This document shows, piece after piece, positions 58,924-64,000 of a DNA stretch of 64,000 bases. Location: assembly GCF_000412995.1 (NCBI RefSeq), contig NZ_KE332512.1, positions 937,847 to 1,001,846 of the forward strand. The letters are read 5' to 3'. The notes beneath the pieces were generated by a model. It had not been told where the DNA came from, did not search any database, and was given only the letters and a program-made list of their open reading frames with translations. Source of the DNA: Treponema vincentii F0403. GTDB lineage: Bacteria > Spirochaetota > Spirochaetia > Treponematales > Treponemataceae. Position numbers and translations under genes: made by a program. Position 1 is the first letter of the stretch. The number at the start of each line of letters is the position of its first letter.

Positions 58924-60381
58924 ATGAATCTGTTAGTTAATGCGCCGTCTTTTTGCGGAACGATGACAGCGCCTTCTTCCAAAAGCCATACAATCCGCGC
59001 CCTTATCTGTGCCTCATTAGCAGAAAGCCCTTCGTTTATTACTGCGCCCCTTATCAGCGGCGACATGGAAAGCGCAATACAAGCGCTGCGGCAGCTCGGC
59101 GTTACCATTACGGAAGTATCGCATAAGCCGCTTACACTCAAAGTTACGCCGCCCGCCCGCGGTCTCCTTTCCTTTGCAGAAGGCGCTGTAAATACCGGAC
59201 AGAACAGCGAATACTCTGAACAAGGCAACATACCGTTCGGACACGGCGGCAAGCAGTCCGGACAGGATGAGGAGCTTTTGCTGAACCTCGGCAATTCGGG
59301 TTCCCTACTCTACTTTTTAGGCATGATCCTTGCCGCAGCCGAGACGCCGGTATGCCTCACTGGGGATGAATCCCTCAAAAGCCGCCCTGCCGCGCCGCTG
59401 CTTTCGGTATACCGGCAAGCGGGTATTTCATATTCGGCGGCGAAGCCGGATAGCGATACGCGCAGCACGGATGTACCGCCGCTTCGTTTTTGCGGCCCGC
59501 TGCCTGCCGGAAATTATCAGCTCGGCGGACCCTTTTCCCAACCGGTAACGGGACTTCTCTTTACGGCGCCGCTTTTAAACGGGATGAGCCGCATCACCTT
59601 CAACAAGGCGGGCGAGCGTCCGTACCTCCGGATGACCTGCGATTGGCTGCGCATTGCCGGTATTACCCTCACACACGGCGGCTTCGATACCGATACCTGT
59701 TCGTTTGAAATCGCCGGAAACCAACGGTACCAACCGTTCCGTACAACAATACCGGGCGACTGGTCGTCCGCACTCTTTCCCCTTACAGCCGCCGTTATCT
59801 GCAATGCGGCGCTTACATTAACAAACCTCGATCCCGCCGACACACAGGGAGACTCGCGGGCTCTTTCGATTTTACAGGCGATGGGGGCTGATATCCGCTG
59901 CGATGCGGAGCGCCGCACGGTTTCGGTATTTCCCATATCCGGCACACTAAGGGGCGGACGCTTCGACTGTGGGGATATCCCCGACGCGGTTCCCATACTC
60001 GCCGCCGCCGCCGTGTTTTGCTCAGGGCAAACGCTTTTGACAAATGCCGGCGTATGCCGCTTTAAAGAATGCGATAGGCTTGCAGCCTCGGCGGAAGAAC
60101 TGGCAAAATTCGGGGCGCATATTGTTCAAGGGGAAAACTTTCTCCGCATCGACGGCAGCGGCGGAACCGGCCTCCATCCTGCACAGGTACGGAGCCGCGG
60201 CGACCACCGAATCGCCATGATGCTTGCCGTCGCCGCCTGCGGAATCGCGGAGACCTCTTGCATCGAAGATTTCGATTGTGTAAAAATATCCTACCCGCGG
60301 TTTATCGAAGATATGAATGCGGCGGGAGCCGTGTTTAAAGTGCAAACGCATCAGGCTGTTTGTGAATACCCCGCAGAATAA
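58924..60381 (+). CDS. aroA: 3-phosphoshikimate 1-carboxyvinyltransferase (EPSP synthase)
   Basis: Sixth step of the shikimate pathway. The 485-residue protein has SSKSHTIRAL, SGDMESAI, LGNSGSLLYFL (usually GNAGTxxR), LTGDESLKSRP, FKECDRLAA and DHRIAMM. The GNSGS variant lacks the usual Thr and Arg. An insertion of about 35 residues (EYSEQGNIPFGHGGKQSG) is unusual. The last 13 codons (VQTHQAVCEYPAE) lie in a dispersed repeat, so the native C terminus has been replaced. Confidence 0.9.
   Translation: MNLLVNAPSFCGTMTAPSSKSHTIRALICASLAESPSFITAPLISGDMESAIQALRQLGVTITEVSHKPLTLKVTPPARGLLSFAEGAVNTGQNSEYSEQGNIPFGHGGKQSGQDEELLLNLGNSGSLLYFLGMILAAAETPVCLTGDESLKSRPAAPLLSVYRQAGISYSAAKPDSDTRSTDVPPLRFCGPLPAGNYQLGGPFSQPVTGLLFTAPLLNGMSRITFNKAGERPYLRMTCDWLRIAGITLTHGGFDTDTCSFEIAGNQRYQPFRTTIPGDWSSALFPLTAAVICNAALTLTNLDPADTQGDSRALSILQAMGADIRCDAERRTVSVFPISGTLRGGRFDCGDIPDAVPILAAAAVFCSGQTLLTNAGVCRFKECDRLAASAEELAKFGAHIVQGENFLRIDGSGGTGLHPAQVRSRGDHRIAMMLAVAACGIAETSCIEDFDCVKISYPRFIEDMNAAGAVFKVQTHQAVCEYPAE
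60344..60378. repeat. AAACGCATCAG element fragment inside aroA
   Basis: AAACGCATCAGGC (60344-60356) and TGTGAATACCCCGCA (60360-60374) match, in the same order, the reverse complement of the right half of the element at 56078-56107. They provide the codons for the end of aroA and its stop. Confidence 0.75.
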
Positions 60382-60405
60382 TATAGGAAGACATTGAGGT
60401 TAAAG

Positions 60406-61719
60406 ATGAAACAAAAAAGAGAATTGTTTAGAACAAACATTGGAATGCTCCTTGCCTGCGTAGGGTCGGCAATGGGATTGGCAAATATTTGGATGTTCCC
60501 CGCCCGTCTCGCAGAGTTCGGAGGCATCTCCTTTCTTATTCCCTATTTGATTTTTTTATTCGGCTTTTCCGCTTTCGGCCTGATGGGAGAATATGCATTC
60601 GGGCGAAAGATGCGCAAAGGGCCTGTATTGGCATTTGAATCGGTTGTCTCGCAAAAGACGGCAAATCCCCTGCTCCGCGCTGCCGGATGGTTTCCGGTAG
60701 CAGCCCTTATCGGAATCCTGTCGTTCTATACCGTTATCATCGGCTGGATACTGCGTTACCTCGTATTAGCGATTACCAATACCTTTCCGACAATGGATAC
60801 CGCTTTTTTTGAATCCTTTGCAGGAACTCCCGCCAATATTCCGTGGACGCTCGCTGCTATCATCGCAACGGCGGTTATCATCAGTCTCGGTATTCAAAAA
60901 GGCATCGAACGTTTTACCACCGTGATGATGGCCACTTTTTATATCGTTGTTACGGTGATGGTAATCCGTGCGCTCACCTTGCCGGGAGCTCTTGCCGGTG
61001 TCGCCTCAATGTTAAAACCGAAATGGGAAGCATTCGCTCATTTCCGCATCTGGATATATGCGCTGGGAATGGCTTTTTTCACATTGAGTCTCGGCGGAGC
61101 GGCAATGCTTACGTACGGAAGCTATATGCCGGAAGGCACGGACGTACCCCGCACGGCACGGCAAACGGCAGGTCTGGATTTTCTTGCCTCGGTGATGTGT
61201 GCGCTGTTTACCGTTCCCGTCGCGTTTTCGCTCGGCATCAATCCGCAAGCAGGTGCTGCGCTCCTCTTTATCGCCGTTCCTAACATTATCGCGAATATGC
61301 CCGCAGGCTACATCTTCGGCATTCTCTTTTTCCTCTGCGCACTGTTTGCAGCCCTAACATCTTCCATCGTCATGCTGGAAGTTCCCGTTGAATCGCTGAT
61401 GTCCAAATTCAGGATCGGCAGAAAAAAGGCCGCGGTTATCATCTCGCTGTTAGCAGCCTGTATCGCCGTACCGCTCAACTTTGATATGAAGGTATTCGGC
61501 ACCTTTACCGATACGGTCGCCATCATTATTTTCCCGCTTGCGGCGGTTACGGCAGCCTTTATTATCTTTTGGGTATACGGGGCAAAACAGACGCTCGAAG
61601 ATATCAACCTCCATGCCAAGCATAGGGTTGGAAGCTGGTACGCCCCCTATATGCAGTACGTCTTTGTACCTTTGTGTTTGATTCTAGTGATTGCCGGGAT
61701 CTTTCTGGGAGGGTTATAG
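60406..61719 (+). CDS. Sodium-dependent NSS-family (SNF) transporter
   Basis: Inner-membrane symporter of the neurotransmitter:sodium type that imports amino acids or similar solutes. The 437-residue protein begins with the conserved first helix (NIGMLLACVGSAMGLANIWM, with the glycine pair of sodium site 2) and has about eleven helices. ATG 60406 follows TTGAGG by a good distance. An upstream TTG at 60394 is unlikely. Confidence 0.9.
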   Translation: MKQKRELFRTNIGMLLACVGSAMGLANIWMFPARLAEFGGISFLIPYLIFLFGFSAFGLMGEYAFGRKMRKGPVLAFESVVSQKTANPLLRAAGWFPVAALIGILSFYTVIIGWILRYLVLAITNTFPTMDTAFFESFAGTPANIPWTLAAIIATAVIISLGIQKGIERFTTVMMATFYIVVTVMVIRALTLPGALAGVASMLKPKWEAFAHFRIWIYALGMAFFTLSLGGAAMLTYGSYMPEGTDVPRTARQTAGLDFLASVMCALFTVPVAFSLGINPQAGAALLFIAVPNIIANMPAGYIFGILFFLCALFAALTSSIVMLEVPVESLMSKFRIGRKKAAVIISLLAACIAVPLNFDMKVFGTFTDTVAIIIFPLAAVTAAFIIFWVYGAKQTLEDINLHAKHRVGSWYAPYMQYVFVPLCLILVIAGIFLGGL

Positions 61720-61808
61720 GTCTGCAACGGATCGGGCTTCTTCAAAAAAGTACCGAGTACCTCTAAAAACTGAAGTTTTTTGACAGCCACGTCCCCTGCT
61801 GATAAAAC

Positions 61809-61850
61809 AAAACGCCATACAAGCCGTTTAAAAACGACAGTATGGCGTTT
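61809..61850 (-). terminator. Terminator of yebC
   Basis: Minus strand AAACGCCATAC...GTATGGCGTTTTGTTTT is an 11-bp stem with a T-rich tail. It may also stop the convergent NSS transcript. A degenerate CTCTAAAAACTGAAG hairpin fragment lies at 61761-61785. Confidence 0.75.
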
Positions 61851-61889
61851 ACATGGAATCTGATATTGAAAATTTAAAAAAGATTTCCG

Positions 61890-62633
<744 letters not shown>

Positions 62634-62763
62634 TATATGCTCCTTCCGTCTTAAAAGCTTCACAAAACAAAATATGCGCAAGATTTATATCACATAAACG
62701 GAATTCTGTCAATTCTGCTGTAAAACATAAACATGGCCGGCAGAAAATGCCTCGCCGCACTTA

Positions 62764-62848
62764 AAATCTTGAAGAAATGCATAAATACATGAAAGCAAAT
62801 CTTGAAGAAACGCACGTTTTTCTCTATAAAAACTTTGAAGAAACGCAC
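62764..62848. repeat. Three direct repeats with a 33-bp period upstream of yebC and the sirtuin gene
   Basis: AAATCTTGAAGAAATGCAT (62764-62782), AAATCTTGAAGAAACGCAC (62797-62815) and AAACTTTGAAGAAACGCAC (62830-62848) start exactly 33 bp apart. They lie between the divergent yebC and sirtuin genes. They may be binding sites for a regulator. The minus frame would encode an 11-residue repeat (VRFFK), but I do not support a gene. Confidence 0.75.
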
Positions 62849-62930
62849 AAAATCAGGTAATAAAAAACCGGTATACATGACGCCGTTTCTTGTTGCCTAA
62901 ATCGTACATTACATCTAAGGAGCGAAAATA

Positions 62931-63839
62931 ATGTTCAATACCATACCAGTTAAACATGATACGCCGGAAGAGTACCGGCAAAAGATTGAGGCGCTGAAGA
63001 CAGCGTTGGAAAAAGCCGATGCGCTTCTTGTCGGCGCGGGAGCGGGGCTTTCAACTTCGGCAGGGTTTACATATTCGGGTGAACGCTTTGAAAAGAACTT
63101 TGCGGACTTCCATGCAAAGTACGGTTTTTCGGATATGTATACGGGTGGGTTTTATCCGTATACAACGCCGGAAGAACACTGGGCGTACTGGAGCCGCAAT
63201 ATTATGATTAACCGCTATGCCGACGCGCCTAAACCGGTGTATGAAAATGTGTGCAAGCTGGTTGACAGGAAGAACTATTTTGTACTGACCACGAATGTCG
63301 ACCACTGCTTTCAAAAAGCCGGCTTTGATAAGGCGCGGCTGTTTTATACGCAGGGGGATTACGGCTTGTTTCAATGCAGCGAGCCGTGCCATCAGGCAAC
63401 CTACGATAACGAGGCACAGGTGCGGGCTATGTACGAACGGCAAAAAGATATGCGCATCCCTTCCGAGTTAATTCCCTATTGTCCCCGCTGCGGTAAACCG
63501 ATGAGCATGAATCTGCGCAGCGATTCGACGTTTGTAGAAGACGCCGGATGGCATACTGCGGCGCAGCGCTATGCAGATTTTCTGACCACATATAAAGACG
63601 GCCGTATTCTCTTTTTGGAACTCGGCGTCGGTGCAAATACACCCGGCATTATCAAATACCCCTTTCAGCAGATGACGGCGAATAATCCGCAGGCAATCTA
63701 TGCGTGCATCAATTACGGAGAGGCCTATTGTTTTGACGAAATACGAGAGCGTGCAATCTGTATAGACGGCGATATCGGCGAAGTGATAGCGGAATTCCTG
63801 CGAAAAATACCGCAGGTAGCACAATCGCCTAATCTATGA
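62931..63839 (+). CDS. SirTM-type sirtuin (class M Sir2 homologue)
   Basis: A 302-residue NAD-binding protein with the Sir2 Rossmann motif VGAGAGLSTSAGF (about 34-46) and TTNVDHCFQKAGF. Zinc ligands are Cys149, Cys153, Cys184 and Cys187. The usual catalytic histidine motif is replaced by YTQGDYGLFQC, placing Gln141 there, as in SirTM proteins that ADP-ribosylate rather than deacetylate. SirTM genes often sit with a macrodomain and a GcvH-like carrier, but neither is next to it here. The ribosome site lies in a copy of the TTACATCTAAGG motif. Confidence 0.87.
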   Translation: MFNTIPVKHDTPEEYRQKIEALKTALEKADALLVGAGAGLSTSAGFTYSGERFEKNFADFHAKYGFSDMYTGGFYPYTTPEEHWAYWSRNIMINRYADAPKPVYENVCKLVDRKNYFVLTTNVDHCFQKAGFDKARLFYTQGDYGLFQCSEPCHQATYDNEAQVRAMYERQKDMRIPSELIPYCPRCGKPMSMNLRSDSTFVEDAGWHTAAQRYADFLTTYKDGRILFLELGVGANTPGIIKYPFQQMTANNPQAIYACINYGEAYCFDEIRERAICIDGDIGEVIAEFLRKIPQVAQSPNL

Positions 63840-63886
63840 TAAACTCTATTTCACTATACTAACTAAAAGAGTGACAGATGGAGGCT

Positions 63887-64000
63887 ATGATGTTCAATTT
63901 TGTGTTTGATGTACCGGTAAAGATTTTGTTCGGAAAAGGCAGTGTCGAAGGTCTTTCCGATGAGATATTAAAATACGGCAATAGGGTGCTGATCTGCTAC
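63887..64000 (+). CDS. Iron-containing alcohol dehydrogenase (5' part)
   Basis: The first 38 codons before the window ends read FNFVFDVPVKILFGKGSVEG, the typical start of group III Fe-dependent alcohol dehydrogenases (butanol-dehydrogenase type). ATG 63887 is followed at once by a second ATG. GGAG lies a few bases upstream. Confidence 0.85.
   Translation, partial: MMFNFVFDVPVKILFGKGSVEGLSDEILKYGNRVLICY

Noticed and set aside
62690-62878. Minus-strand gene with 11-residue repeats
   Set aside because: Hydrophobic, no ribosome site and no family. The repeats are more simply DNA sites in a divergent control region.

Overview
The window looks like chromosomal DNA of a host-associated (probably oral) treponeme. 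The clues are the Trep_Strep-type ECF S component, the DUF3798 lipoprotein transporter, many lipoproteins with spirochaete-style signal peptides, a FliL-like protein, a large MCP, and a composition that looks like mid-40s %GC by eye (not counted). There is no rRNA here to fix the species, so the placement near Treponema vincentii/medium/denticola is inference.

Layout. 1-600: start of a divergent secreted-protein gene, a hairpin repeat and a strong promoter. 604-6427: oppABCDF peptide importer, with oppD interrupted by one in-frame TGA. 6428-7450: a ghost antitoxin tail, a higBA toxin-antitoxin pair and palindromic repeats. 7554-12561: sppA, tRNA-Leu(CAG), a FliL-like protein, a small membrane protein, an ECF sigma factor with its zinc-type anti-sigma factor, and a histidine phosphatase. 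12646-13294: brnTA with a candidate operator. 13329-18809: one minus-strand run of DUF1007, NicO-type metal permease, AraC regulator and a complete ECF importer (S, T, fused double ATPase), which looks like a metal or metal-cofactor locus. 18952-25300: rpmB, then a DUF3798 lipoprotein/ABC importer operon with a long hairpin-filled leader and an internal terminator. 25385-34925: truncated CobW-like gene, lipoprotein, NlpC/P60 hydrolase, acyl-CoA synthetase, MCP, an unusual soluble ABC ATPase plus cysteine-rich HypB/CobW-like GTPase, rdgB and a divergent sigma-like protein. 35493-47747: metQ, TPR protein, DUF1980-type protein, ApbE, a very large GH13 protein, class I aldolase, HEAT protein, DHH phosphoesterase and queH. 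47740-52736: a rearranged island. Tandem covarying hairpins and a 92-bp ghost of the 3' end of the downstream ABC-F gene precede tfoX, a RelB/YoeB module, a ghost of the tfoX 5' end, an ABC-F-like ATPase, an FtsX-type permease and an FMN-binding lipoprotein. The intact ABC-F gene closes the other side. 54623-64000: SH3 lipoprotein, TPR protein with a histone-like tail, aroA, NSS transporter, yebC, a SirTM-type sirtuin and the start of an iron-dependent alcohol dehydrogenase.

The strongest unexplained signal is between the genes. One family of intergenic hairpins (copies near 35.1, 36.5, 44.05 and 58.8 kb) keeps a similar 13-nt loop while the stem sequence changes on both arms, so base pairing is conserved rather than sequence. 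A second dispersed element (AAACGCATCAG core) has been captured as the last codons of aroA. Two of the three toxin-antitoxin modules sit between short direct duplications of neighbouring coding sequence, which records repeated insertion or duplication events.
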